Source of the DNA: Roseicyclus mahoneyensis
GTDB lineage: Bacteria; Pseudomonadota; Alphaproteobacteria; Rhodobacterales; Rhodobacteraceae
Assembly: GCF_003148775.1 (NCBI RefSeq)
Contig: NZ_QGGW01000010.1
Span: 62,001 to 126,000, forward strand
DNA length: 64,000 nucleotides
Direction of reading: 5' to 3'
Within the stretch, counting starts at the first letter, position 1, and the number at the start of each line of letters is the position of its first letter. A program made the position numbers and the translations under genes. The notes beneath the pieces are model-generated. The model did not search any database. It had not been told where the DNA came from and was given only the letters and a program-made list of their open reading frames with translations. This document shows positions 9,541 to 17,924 of this stretch, one piece after another.

Positions 9541-10973
9541 GGATAGGGCAGCGCGGTCACGTCGATCACGCCGTCGACAGGCATGGCGAAATCGGGCTGC
9601 CCCCCCGCAAGCCCCATCACGCGCTGCGGATTGTAGAGCGTGAGCCACGGCGGATCGTCCTGCAGCACGCCGTAAGCCTCGGCATAGATCGCGGCGCGGG
9701 TGGCGCTGTCGGTTTCCCGCCGCCCTTGGTCAAGAAGCGCCTCGGCTTGCGCGTTGTGATAGCCCTGCCACCACGACCCCGCCACGCGGGCGTCGATCTT
9801 CTCAAAGAGCACGCGGAATGTGCTCATCGGGCTGGAATCAAACACGCACATATCGCCGATCTCCTTGCGGCGGACCATATGGGCGTAGCCTTCACGGTCG
9901 GTATGGCGCGTGACATCAAGGGCTATCCCCAAGCGCGCCAGTTGCTCGGCCAGCGCCGCCGTCAGCCGCTCGGCCTCGTCGGGCAGGCGGGTGGGGCAAT
10001 CGACGCTCAGGCGCAGACCCTGCGCATAGCCCGCCTCGGCGATCATCGCACGCGCCCGGTCGGGGTCGAACGGGTCGCGCGAAGCATCGCCCGCCCCGAA
10101 ATGCACCGGGCTGACGAAGCCGCGCAAAGGCTGCGCCATGCCGTCCAGCACCGTATCGATCAGCGCTGCACGGTCGACCCCGAGGCTGAGCGCTTGACGC
10201 AACCGCGCATCGGCCAGCGGCCCGCGCGCGGCATTGAGCAGGTAGATGATCGCCACCGGCGACAGGTAATCGTGCCGGGTATGACCCGCTGCCGTCAGCG
10301 CCGTGGCGGTGGCGGGATCAAGCAGCGTCGCCACCTCCACCTCGCCTTGCAGCAGCAGCGCCAGACGCTCGGCCGGGTCTGGCACCGCGCACCATGTCAC
10401 CTGCGCCGGGCCGCCGGCGGCGAAATGCCCTGCAACACGCGCGGCGGTGATGCGGTCAGGGGCGCGCGAGGTCAGGCGATAAGGACCTGAGCCCACGGGG
10501 GCCACATCCTCGCCCCGGTCCAGTGCCGCAGTGCTGTCGGGCGACAGGATGAACCCCTGCTCAAGAATGTCGAGCAGATCGGCCAGCGGCTCGGGCAACT
10601 CGACCACCACGGTCAGCGGGTCGGGGGCCGACAGCTTGGCGCCGCCCAGATACTGCCGCCAGACCGCAGGCGCGCCCAACGCATAGCCCTTGTCGGGCCG
10701 CGCCATCCGCGCCAGGGATGCCACCACAGCCATCGCATCACAGGGCGTGCCATCGTGGAACACCTGCCCGGGGCGCAGGTGAAAGGTCCAGCTGCGGGCA
10801 TCAGCGCCGACCGTCCAGCCTGTCGCCAGATGCGGCACGAAGCCTTGCCTCACGCGCTTGACCAGCGTGTCGAACAGCGCGTGCTGGATCGTCAGCTCAT
10901 CTGCGGCATCGGTGCAGTCATGCGGTTCGGCGAGAGCCGCCCGGCGCTGCGCGATCGTCACATGCTGTGCCAT
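9537..10973 (-). CDS. Family 5 (peptide/nickel-type) solute-binding protein without a signal peptide
   Basis: A 478-residue protein with the SBP_bac_5 fold: [16 protein letters not shown] near residue 65, then [31 protein letters not shown] and [14 protein letters not shown]. The start at 10973 has an AGGGGGC Shine-Dalgarno sequence. The N-terminus ([19 protein letters not shown]) has no hydrophobic signal sequence, lipobox or twin arginine, and upstream in-frame starts do not add one. No cognate permease or ATPase genes are adjacent. It follows the LysR gene on the same strand. It may be a cytosolic ligand-binding protein or a derivative that has lost export. Confidence 0.75.
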   Translation of the reverse strand: MAQHVTIAQRRAALAEPHDCTDAADELTIQHALFDTLVKRVRQGFVPHLATGWTVGADARSWTFHLRPGQVFHDGTPCDAMAVVASLARMARPDKGYALGAPAVWRQYLGGAKLSAPDPLTVVVELPEPLADLLDILEQGFILSPDSTAALDRGEDVAPVGSGPYRLTSRAPDRITAARVAGHFAAGGPAQVTWCAVPDPAERLALLLQGEVEVATLLDPATATALTAAGHTRHDYLSPVAIIYLLNAARGPLADARLRQALSLGVDRAALIDTVLDGMAQPLRGFVSPVHFGAGDASRDPFDPDRARAMIAEAGYAQGLRLSVDCPTRLPDEAERLTAALAEQLARLGIALDVTRHTDREGYAHMVRRKEIGDMCVFDSSPMSTFRVLFEKIDARVAGSWWQGYHNAQAEALLDQGRRETDSATRAAIYAEAYGVLQDDPPWLTLYNPQRVMGLAGGQPDFAMPVDGVIDVTALPYP

Positions 10974-11057
10974 TATGCCCCCTTGGTCGTTGCAAATCCG
11001 GTTGGCCAAAAGCCTAGCCCGCCCCGCACCCCTGCGCCACATCGGAAAAGCGTGGCA

Positions 11058-12243
11058 TCACCCCGCCCCGGCCTTGCGCCCCTCGGTGCGGATCAGATCC
11101 AGCATCTGGCGTTGTGCTGCCGTCGGCTCCCAGTCGCTGCGCGTGCTCAGGCCGATGGGCCGCCCCGGCAGATCGACCCGGACATCGAGACGCGCCACGA
11201 GATCCTTTCGGATCTCGGCCTCGGCCTGCGCGCCCGAGATACAGCCCAGAAGCCGCCCCTCGTCCAGCATCTCGCGCATCAGCAAGATCGACCCGCTTTC
11301 CAGAATACTGACCCGGCGGGGCAACGCCCGCTGCCGCAAAGATACCGTCGAACTGCGCCCGCGCGGGCGTTCCGGGGCGCGGCACCACCCACGGCTCGCG
11401 CGCCAGATCGGCGACCGCTATAGCCGTGCGCCCTGCCATCGGATGCGCGCGCCCCGCGATAAAGGCGAGACGGTCGTCGAACAGCCGTTCCTGCACCACA
11501 TCGCCGATCGGCGCAGGGTCGCGCAGCGCGCCCACGATCACGTCGATGTCGCCCCGCCTCAACGCCGCCAGCAACTCGCCATAGACGCCGTCGATCACGC
11601 TGACGGGCTGGCGCGGGCGCGCCTCGCGGAAGCGGGCCAGCGCACGCGGCAAGATCGCAGACCGCGACAAGGGCAGCGCGCCGATGACGATGCGCCCTGC
11701 CTCGGCCCCGTCCATCTCGGCCAGATCGGCCTCGGCCTGACCCAGTTCCGCCAGCGCCAGCCGTGCCGCCTGCGCCAGCGCGCGACAGGCCCGCGTCGGG
11801 ATCAACCCGTAGGCGGTGCGCTCGAACAGCGGGCGGCCGGCCTCATGCTCGACCTGCGCCACGGCGCGGTGAACGCTGGGCTGCCCAACGCCAAGACTGC
11901 GCGCGGCAAGGGTGAAATTCTCGGCCTCGCGCACCGCGACAAGCGCTGTGATCTGCGCGCGCGTCACGGTCAGCGGCAGGCGCGGCGACACCTCGGTAAG
12001 TGCGGGGTCAAGAAACCCCAGCGCGCGCCGGACCCTGTGGGCCAGCGTCACGCCACGGTCCGTCGCAAAGGCGCCATGGCGCGAGCGCTGGAACAGCGCG
12101 CCGCCCGCCCGCGCCTCGAGGTTGGCCATGGCCTGCGTCACCGCCGGTTGCGTCACGCCGCAGGCCTCGGCCGCCAGTGTCAGCGACCTCAGGTCGACGA
12201 CCGCCAGAAACAGCCGCAGGTGGCGCAGGCTGGCAAGGCTCAT
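11058..12243 (-). pseudogene. LysR-type regulator interrupted by a single-base frameshift
   Basis: The N-terminal wHTH is intact (LTLAAEACGVTQPAVTQAMANLE). A second HTH-like segment follows (ENFTLAARSLGVGQPSVHRAVAQVE), as in GbpR/PcaQ-type LysR proteins. The co-inducer domain reads normally to FDGIFAAAGVAPP at about 11315. It then continues only in another frame (VSILESGSILLMREMLDEGR ... STRSDWEPTAAQRQMLDLI, stop at 11058). The geometry requires one extra base within 11312-11321, a run of C/G bases. The unshifted frame instead runs to 11014 with low-complexity text. This is either a real mutation or a sequencing error. The start overlaps the end of the dehydrogenase gene upstream. The regulator probably controls the divergent gal genes. 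Confidence 0.85.
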
Positions 12244-13112
12244 AGGCGGGTCAGGATGGCATCCAGCCGGGCGGTCAGGTCATCGCCGCCCGGATCGGCC
12301 TTGAGGGCGGCGATCTTGTCCTGCCATTCGGCGGTGGCGGCGGACATCAGCCCGGGCAGGCCCAGATCTTCCACCGTGATGGCGACCTCGCGCAGCTCCG
12401 AGGCGCGGCGCGCGCCATGGACCATCATCCGCTCGAGGTTGTAGGCCCCGCGCTTGCGCCAGGCGATATCGGGGTCGGACGCCTCGAGCGAAGCCAGCAC
12501 CTGCTCTTCGACCCCCGCGCGGCGGGCGGACAGGAAGCATTCGGCGACCAGCGCCTCCAGTCCCTTGATCATGACGGACCGGATCATCTTGATGGAGGAG
12601 GCATGCCCGACCTCCGGGCCGGTGACGGTGGGTTTCATGTCGAGGCTGCGCAAGACCTCCGCTGCCGCCTCGGCATGCGGGCCTGCGATGTTCAGCGGCA
12701 CATGGTGGCGTTTGGGGTAGACCGGCGCCATCACGGCGACATCGACGTAGCGCCCGCCTGCCGCCTCGATCACCTCGGCGGCGCGGCGCTTGGTGGCAGG
12801 CGCACAGGAATTGCAGTCGAACCAGAAAACCCCCTTGGGCAGATGCGGCGCGGCGGCTTTGGCCGCAAACAGCGCCTGATCAGCGGTCACGACGGAAAAG
12901 ACCATCGCGGTTCCCGCCACCGCCTCGGCGGGGCTGGCGCAGCCGCGCACGCCTGTCTGGGCATAGCGTGCGCGCATCATGTCTGCGGCACCGCTCTGTT
13001 CCGACTTTATGTCAAAGGCGGCGACGCGCGCAGGGTCGACCAGCGCCCAACCCGACAGGAACGCCCCTGCCGCCTCACCAAATCCGATGAAGGAAATATG
13101 GTCATTCGTCAT
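12240..13112 (-). CDS. NAD(P)-dependent dehydrogenase with DUF1932-type C-terminal domain
   Basis: A 290-residue protein of the 6-phosphogluconate/3-hydroxyisobutyrate dehydrogenase superfamily. It has an N-terminal Rossmann fold (ISFIGFGEAAGAFLSGW), the substrate-site serine-rich loop (FDCNSCAPATKRR) and the catalytic-lysine helix region (GHASSIKMIRSVMIKGLEAL, K at about 172). The C-terminal helical part matches the DUF1932 group. Substrate unknown. It is divergent from galBCD and co-oriented with the LysR gene, so it may act on a hydroxy-acid intermediate or by-product of the same pathway; that is inference. Confidence 0.75.
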   Translation of the reverse strand: MTNDHISFIGFGEAAGAFLSGWALVDPARVAAFDIKSEQSGAADMMRARYAQTGVRGCASPAEAVAGTAMVFSVVTADQALFAAKAAAPHLPKGVFWFDCNSCAPATKRRAAEVIEAAGGRYVDVAVMAPVYPKRHHVPLNIAGPHAEAAAEVLRSLDMKPTVTGPEVGHASSIKMIRSVMIKGLEALVAECFLSARRAGVEEQVLASLEASDPDIAWRKRGAYNLERMMVHGARRASELREVAITVEDLGLPGLMSAATAEWQDKIAALKADPGGDDLTARLDAILTRL

Positions 13113-13173
13113 GATCTCTTCCGTCCCGTGTCACGATCCGTTTGCGCATCAAGGCTTGCACGGGCGAAAAGAC

Positions 13174-13197
13174 TTTTCCATCCACAATGCTGGAAAA
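13174..13197. promoter_or_regulatory. Inverted repeat, candidate LysR operator between the DUF1932 gene and galB
   Basis: TTTTCCA-N10-TGGAAAA, a perfect 7-bp inverted repeat with the spacing of a LysR recognition site, sits in the 171-bp divergent region. It is 61 bp upstream of the DUF1932 gene start and 87 bp upstream of galB. The LysR gene is transcribed away from it in the adjoining operon. Confidence 0.6.
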
Positions 13198-13283
13198 TTA
13201 TGGATCGGGTAGAAAATTTGAGTTGTGCGCGCAGCATGGCAGATTATCCGGAATGGATCACCCCGCAGAAGGCAACCCGACCC

Positions 13284-14015
13284 ATGAGCACCCCGAAAAC
13301 CGCATTGATCCTGTCGGCCCATGCTGCCGATTTCGTCTGGCGCTGCGGCGGCGCCATCGCGCTGCATGCCGAAATGGGCTACGAGGTGACAGTGGCCTGC
13401 ATGTCCTTTGGCGAGCGCGGCGAAAGCGCGAAGCTCTGGAAAGAGGGCAAAAGTCTGGACGAGGTCAAGGCGATCCGCCGGGCCGAGGCCGAGGCCGCAG
13501 CCGAGGTGCTGGGGGTCCATCGCCTTGAGTGTTTCGATCTGGGCGATTACCCCTTGGCGTTGGAGCGTGACGACAAGATGAGGCTGGTGGATCTGATCCG
13601 CAAGGTGCAGCCTGCCTGGATGATGAGCCACAGCCAGTACGACCCCTACAACACCGACCACATGTACATGACCCAAGTGGCGCTGGAGGCCCGGATGGTG
13701 GCCCAAGCCTGGGGTCACAATCCGGGGCAAAAGGTGCTGGGCGCGCCGCAGCTTTACCTCTTCGAGCCGCATCAGACCGAGCAGATGGGCTGGAAGCCCG
13801 ACACCTTCCTCGACATCACGCCCGTCTGGGAGAAAAAGCGCGCCGCGATGGAGCATATGAACGGGCAGGCGCATCTGTGGGAATTCTACACCCGCGTGGC
13901 CCAGCAGCGCGCCAATCACTTCAAGCGCAATTCTGGCGGTCAATCGGGTGGACGCGACTGCAAATATGCCGAAGGGTTCCAGTCGATCTTTCCGCGCACC
14001 GTGGATGAGCTTTGA
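13284..14015 (+). CDS. galB: 4-oxalomesaconate hydratase, PIG-L family (GalB-like)
   Basis: A 243-residue protein starting ALILSAHAADFVWRCGGAIALHAEMGYEV. This is the PIG-L fold with the metal motif altered from AHPDD to AHAAD, as in GalB hydratases. YDPYNTDH (near 115-122) supplies further metal ligands. GalB adds water to 4-oxalomesaconate to give 4-carboxy-4-hydroxy-2-oxoadipate in gallate and protocatechuate 4,5-cleavage catabolism. The ATG at 13284 is preceded by GAAGGC; an in-frame ATG at 13236 is possible but has no better ribosome site. The aldolase and tautomerase genes follow immediately, which strengthens the call. Confidence 0.85.
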   Translation: MSTPKTALILSAHAADFVWRCGGAIALHAEMGYEVTVACMSFGERGESAKLWKEGKSLDEVKAIRRAEAEAAAEVLGVHRLECFDLGDYPLALERDDKMRLVDLIRKVQPAWMMSHSQYDPYNTDHMYMTQVALEARMVAQAWGHNPGQKVLGAPQLYLFEPHQTEQMGWKPDTFLDITPVWEKKRAAMEHMNGQAHLWEFYTRVAQQRANHFKRNSGGQSGGRDCKYAEGFQSIFPRTVDEL

Positions 14016-14027
14016 GGGGGTAAGGCC

Positions 14028-14699
14028 ATGAATGTCGTTGTGCAAAACGTGCCGCGCGCAGATCGCGCGATCATCGAAAAGCTTGGCAAGGCGGGCGTTG
14101 CCACCGTGCATGAGGCGCAGGGACGGCGCGGCTACCTCGCCTCGTACATGCGGCCGATCTATGCGGGCGCGCAGGTGGCGGGGTCGGCGGTAACCATCAG
14201 CGCGCCGCCCGGCGACAACTGGATGCTGCATGTCGCCATCGAACAGCTGCAAGACGGTGACATCCTTGTCCTTGCCCCGACGTCGCCCTGCGACAATGGC
14301 TATTTCGGCGATCTTCTGGCGACCGCCGCGATGGCGCGGGGCTGCAAGGGGCTGGTGATCGAAGCGGGCGTGCGCGACGTGCGCGACCTGACCGCGATGG
14401 GCTTTCCGGTCTGGTCCAAGGCCGTCAGCGCCGAAGGGACGGTCAAGGAAACGCTGGGGTCGGTCAACGTGCCCATCGTCTGCGCAGGTCAGATCGTGAA
14501 CGCGGGCGACATCATTCTGGCCGATGACGATGGCGTCTGCGTCGTGCGCCGCGAAGAGGCCGAGACGGTGCTGGCCGCCGCCGAGGCGCGGTTGGCCGCC
14601 GAGGAAGCAAAGCGCGAAAAACTGGCCTCTGGCGCGCTTGGCCTCGATCTGTACGGGATGCGCGAACGGCTGGCCGCCAAGGGCCTCAAGTATGTCTGA
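14028..14699 (+). CDS. galC: 4-carboxy-4-hydroxy-2-oxoadipate aldolase, RraA-like family
   Basis: A 223-residue class II aldolase of the RraA-like fold (LigK/GalC/ProA group). It cleaves 4-carboxy-4-hydroxy-2-oxoadipate to pyruvate and oxaloacetate. Seen are the N-terminal helix with [14 protein letters not shown], the central [45 protein letters not shown] with the catalytic Arg-Asp pair (GVRDV), and the C-terminal [16 protein letters not shown]. An AGGGGG ribosome site precedes the ATG, 12 bp after galB. Its stop overlaps the start of galD. Confidence 0.88.
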   Translation: MNVVVQNVPRADRAIIEKLGKAGVATVHEAQGRRGYLASYMRPIYAGAQVAGSAVTISAPPGDNWMLHVAIEQLQDGDILVLAPTSPCDNGYFGDLLATAAMARGCKGLVIEAGVRDVRDLTAMGFPVWSKAVSAEGTVKETLGSVNVPIVCAGQIVNAGDIILADDDGVCVVRREEAETVLAAAEARLAAEEAKREKLASGALGLDLYGMRERLAAKGLKYV

Positions 14700-15753
14700 C
14701 GGCATCCCCTGCCTGTGGATGCGGGGGGGCACGTCGAAAGGGGCCTATTTCCTCGCCCGCGACCTGCCTGCGGGGCGGGCGGCCATCGATGCGCTGATGC
14801 TCAGGATCATGGGCAGCCCGGATGCGCGCCAGATCGACGGGATCGGCGGGGGCGATCCGCTCACGTCCAAGGTGGCGATCCTGTCGCCCGCGACGCGGGA
14901 CGATGCGGATGTGGATTACCTGTTCCTGCAGGTCTTTGTCGATCAGGCGCTGGTCAGCGACGCGCAGGGCTGCGGCAATATCCTCGCCGGTGTGGGACCA
15001 GCCGCCATCGAACGCGGGTTGGTAGCGGCGCAGGACGGCGAGACGGCCGTGCGCATCCACATGGTCAACACCGGCGAGATCGCCACCGCGACGATCCAGA
15101 CGCCGGGGGGGCGCGTGGATTACACCGGCGAGACCCGCATCGACGGGGTGCCGGGCGGGCATGCGGCCGTGCCGCTGGTCTTCGGCGATGTGGCGGGCTC
15201 GATGTGCGGCAGCCTTTTGCCCACGGGTCGTGCGGTTGACGTGATCGACGGCGTCGCCTGCACGCTGATCGACAACGGGATGCCTTGTGTCGTCATGGAC
15301 GCTGCCGCATTCGGCCTCACGGGCGATGAGGCCCCCGAGGCGCTGGAGAGTGACGCAGCCCTCAAGGCGAGGATCGAGGCGATCCGCCTCAAGGCCGGGC
15401 CGATGATGGCCTTGGGCGATGTGGCGACGAAATCGGTGCCCAAGATGACGCTGGTCGCAGCCCCCCGCGCGGGGGGCGCCATCGCCACGCGCAGTTTCAT
15501 CCCCTTCCGCGTCCATTCCACCATCGGCGTCTTTGCCGCCGTGAGCGTGGCCACCGCATGCGCCCTTCCGGGCAGTCCTGCAGCGCCCTTGGCCGTCATG
15601 CCCGACGATGGCCTGTTCCGCGTCGAACACCCCACGGGCGCGGCCGAGGTGCTGCTCGAGATGGGGGCAGACTGGACGGTCCTGCGCGCCGGCGTCGTGC
15701 GCACCGCGCGCAAGCTGATGGATGGCCGCGTCTTTCCCGGCCCTAGCCGGTAA
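14692..15753 (+). CDS. galD: 4-oxalomesaconate tautomerase, PrpF family (GalD-like)
   Basis: A 353-residue PrpF/DapF-fold isomerase opening with [16 protein letters not shown], the family N-terminus. The proposed catalytic groups are present: the lysine in LTSKVAIL and the cysteine in QGCGNIL. GalD converts the keto/enol forms of 4-oxalomesaconate before GalB acts. The ATG at 14692 lies inside the end of the aldolase gene (ATGTCTGA overlap). The last 11 bp overlap the convergent TauE gene. Together galB-galC-galD form the complete lower pathway to pyruvate and oxaloacetate. No ring-cleaving dioxygenase is present in the window. Confidence 0.85.
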   Translation: MSDGIPCLWMRGGTSKGAYFLARDLPAGRAAIDALMLRIMGSPDARQIDGIGGGDPLTSKVAILSPATRDDADVDYLFLQVFVDQALVSDAQGCGNILAGVGPAAIERGLVAAQDGETAVRIHMVNTGEIATATIQTPGGRVDYTGETRIDGVPGGHAAVPLVFGDVAGSMCGSLLPTGRAVDVIDGVACTLIDNGMPCVVMDAAAFGLTGDEAPEALESDAALKARIEAIRLKAGPMMALGDVATKSVPKMTLVAAPRAGGAIATRSFIPFRVHSTIGVFAAVSVATACALPGSPAAPLAVMPDDGLFRVEHPTGAAEVLLEMGADWTVLRAGVVRTARKLMDGRVFPGPSR

Positions 15754-16495
15754 GCCCCTGCCAGATCAGGCGCAGCGAGATCAGCACAAGGATCACGTCA
15801 AGCGCCAGCTTGAAGCCGCGATCGCTGATCCGGTTCAACACCAGTCGCCCCGCAAGCGTGCCAGCAACCCCCGCCGCGACCAGCGCAAGGATCACTCCGG
15901 CCCAGGGCCCAAAGGCAAACCCGAGTAGGCCAAAGACCACGACCTTGAGCGAATGCTGCACGGTCATCAGGGCGGCATGGGTCGCCACATGGTCATGGCG
16001 CGGCAGACCCAGGGATTTGGTGTAATTCGCCGTGAACAGGCCCGTCGCCCCGAAAAACATGGTCAGAAAGCTCGACACCACCCCGGTCAGCCATGGCCAG
16101 CCCGACAGCCATTTCGGCGGCTTGGCAAAGACCGAATAGATGACAAAGACACCGATCCCGATCTGCACCACATTGGGCGGCAGCTCGACGACCACGGCGC
16201 CCCCGATGGCCGTGCCGATCAGGGACCCGATCAGGAAGCCGGGGATCACGGCGGCCCAGCTGATGTTGCGCCAGAGCATGATCGCGCGCCCGCCGTTGGA
16301 CCCCAGCTGCACCACACCATGCACCGGGATCAGGGCGGCAGGCGGCACAAGGGTTGCCATGACCGCCAGAAGCAGCCCGCCGCCGCCGATGCCCATGGCG
16401 ACCGTGATAAGCGAGGCGATGAAGCTGAAGACCATCAGCACCCAGAAAGCCACGGTCGAAAGGCCCTCGGGCAAGGTGAAGAGAAGTTCCATCAT
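15743..16495 (-). CDS. TauE/SafE family membrane permease
   Basis: A 250-residue polytopic membrane protein of the TSUP (DUF81) family, which exports sulfite, sulfonates or small organic anions. Two repeated hydrophobic halves are visible, with VAMGIGGGGLLLAVMATLVPP early and FFGATGLFTANYTKSLGL / THAALMTVQHSLKV in the second half. The ATG-ATG at 16495 follows GGAGG at good distance. Its neighbours are convergent galD and a divergent RraA remnant only 35 bp away, leaving almost no room for a promoter. Substrate unknown; an aromatic or dicarboxylic acid is possible from context. Confidence 0.85.
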   Translation of the reverse strand: MMELLFTLPEGLSTVAFWVLMVFSFIASLITVAMGIGGGGLLLAVMATLVPPAALIPVHGVVQLGSNGGRAIMLWRNISWAAVIPGFLIGSLIGTAIGGAVVVELPPNVVQIGIGVFVIYSVFAKPPKWLSGWPWLTGVVSSFLTMFFGATGLFTANYTKSLGLPRHDHVATHAALMTVQHSLKVVVFGLLGFAFGPWAGVILALVAAGVAGTLAGRLVLNRISDRGFKLALDVILVLISLRLIWQGLTG

Positions 16496-16530
16496 TATGG
16501 GGCCTCCGCGCCCCGCACAGGAGAGTCGGC

Positions 16531-16857
16531 ATGACACCGACCTGCGCTCTGTATGATCATGTCCTCGATCAGACGGGCGTCCTGCCCCCTGCCTTGCAAC
16601 ATTTCGCCGGCAGGGGCGCGTTTTCCGGCCACGCCGCCACGGTCAAGACGCATGAAATGAACACCCGCGTGCGCAAGCTGGCCCATAGCCCCGGCAAGGG
16701 GCGGGTGATGGTGGCGGACGGCGGCGGGTCGCTGCGCCGGGCGCTTATGGGGCTGGTGCTGGAGATCGAGGGCGTGCGCGTTGCCCCCGGCGACATGATC
16801 GTCGCCGATGCCGGTGGTGGGCTTGTGATCCCGCAGGGCCTGCCCCTGCCCGGCTGA
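16531..16857 (+). CDS. RraA-like protein with a large internal deletion
   Basis: A 108-residue product. Residues 1-74 match the RraA N-terminal half (LPPALQHFAGRGAFSGHAATVKT, GKGRVMVADGGGSLRRALMG). Residues 75-108 match the RraA C-terminal strand (GVRVAPGDMIVADAGGGLVIP). The roughly 55 residues between, which carry the catalytic Arg-Asp motif in family members of 160-230 residues, are missing in frame at about position 16752. A good ribosome site (AGGAGAG) remains. It is probably a catalytically dead remnant, but the frame is open and translatable. Confidence 0.75.
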   Translation: MTPTCALYDHVLDQTGVLPPALQHFAGRGAFSGHAATVKTHEMNTRVRKLAHSPGKGRVMVADGGGSLRRALMGLVLEIEGVRVAPGDMIVADAGGGLVIPQGLPLPG

Positions 16858-16865
16858 CATGCGCC

Positions 16866-17837
16866 CTACCCCCGCGCCTCGGGGTTGATCATGTGGATGG
16901 GCTGGCCGGCCGCATGGGCGTTGATCTGGGCGTAGATCTCGGCGAATTGCAGGTCCAGCTCATCCTCGGTGACAAAGCCGATATGGGGCGTGGCGATCAC
17001 GTTGGGGTGCAGGACCAGCGGGTCGACCGGCGCGGTCATCGGCTCGCGGTCGAAGACGTCGAGCGCAAGGCGGCCGGGGCGGCCTGCCGCCAGCGCCGCC
17101 TCAAGCGCGCCCTGTTCGACAAGGCCCGAGCGCGAGGTGTTGATGAAGCTGGCGGTCGGTTTCATCGCCAAAAGGTCGCCCTTGGTGAGAATGCCCTTGG
17201 TCTCGGGCTTGAGCCGGACATGGACCGAAACGAAATCGCTGTCCGCGAAAAACGCCGCGCGGCTGGCGGCCACGGTCTCGCCCGCAGCCAGGGCCTTGGC
17301 GCGGCCTGCCTCGGACGCCCACCAGACCACAGTCATGCCAAAGGCGCGGGCATAGCTTGCGACCTGTTTGGCGATGCGGCCATAGCCGTAAAGGCCGAGC
17401 GTCCGGCCGCGCAAGGACTGCCCCGGCGCAAGCTGCCATTCCCCCGCCCGAAGCGCCGCCATCTGTTGCGGGATCTGGCGGGCAGAGGCGAGAATGAGCG
17501 CAAAGGTCAGTTCGGCCGCGGCGACCGACGGCCCGTCGGCATGCATGTTCGAACACAAGAGCACGCCATTGGCGGTGCAGGCGGGCACATCGACATGGGG
17601 ATAGACGCTGCGCTGGCTGATGAGCCGCAGGTTCGGCAGGCGGTCCAGCAGCGGCGCGGTAATGGCCGTGCGCTCGCGGAACAGCACCAGCGCCTCAGCG
17701 GGCTGGAGCCTTTCGGCAAGCACGGCCACATCGTCGCTGTGGTCGGTCCAGACCGTCACCTCATGCCCGTCAAGCAGTCTAAAGCTCGGCAGGGTCCGCA
17801 GCGTGTCGAACCAGTCGTCGAGGATATGGACCTTCAT
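16866..17837 (-). CDS. D-2-hydroxyacid dehydrogenase family protein
   Basis: A 323-residue NAD-dependent dehydrogenase of the phosphoglycerate/glycerate dehydrogenase family. It has a split catalytic domain, the Rossmann loop GLYGYGRIAKQVASYARAFG near residue 145, the substrate arginine in FINTSRSGLV, and the catalytic Glu and His in FDREPM and NVIATPHIGF. The start at 17837 (MKVHILDDWFDTL) has AAGGAAC upstream; a farther ATG at 17885 has none. It is the last gene of the tctC-led operon, 87 bp after the ThDP enzyme. Its likely role is reduction of a 2-oxo acid or hydroxyacid oxidation in that pathway. Confidence 0.85.
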   Translation of the reverse strand: MKVHILDDWFDTLRTLPSFRLLDGHEVTVWTDHSDDVAVLAERLQPAEALVLFRERTAITAPLLDRLPNLRLISQRSVYPHVDVPACTANGVLLCSNMHADGPSVAAAELTFALILASARQIPQQMAALRAGEWQLAPGQSLRGRTLGLYGYGRIAKQVASYARAFGMTVVWWASEAGRAKALAAGETVAASRAAFFADSDFVSVHVRLKPETKGILTKGDLLAMKPTASFINTSRSGLVEQGALEAALAAGRPGRLALDVFDREPMTAPVDPLVLHPNVIATPHIGFVTEDELDLQFAEIYAQINAHAAGQPIHMINPEARG

Positions 17838-17924
17838 GCCGGGGCGTTCCTTGAAGTGCTGCGGGGCGAGGCCCGCGTCTGGCATACTGTGGTATACCGT
17901 GACGAAGTCAAGCGGTCTGAGGGG

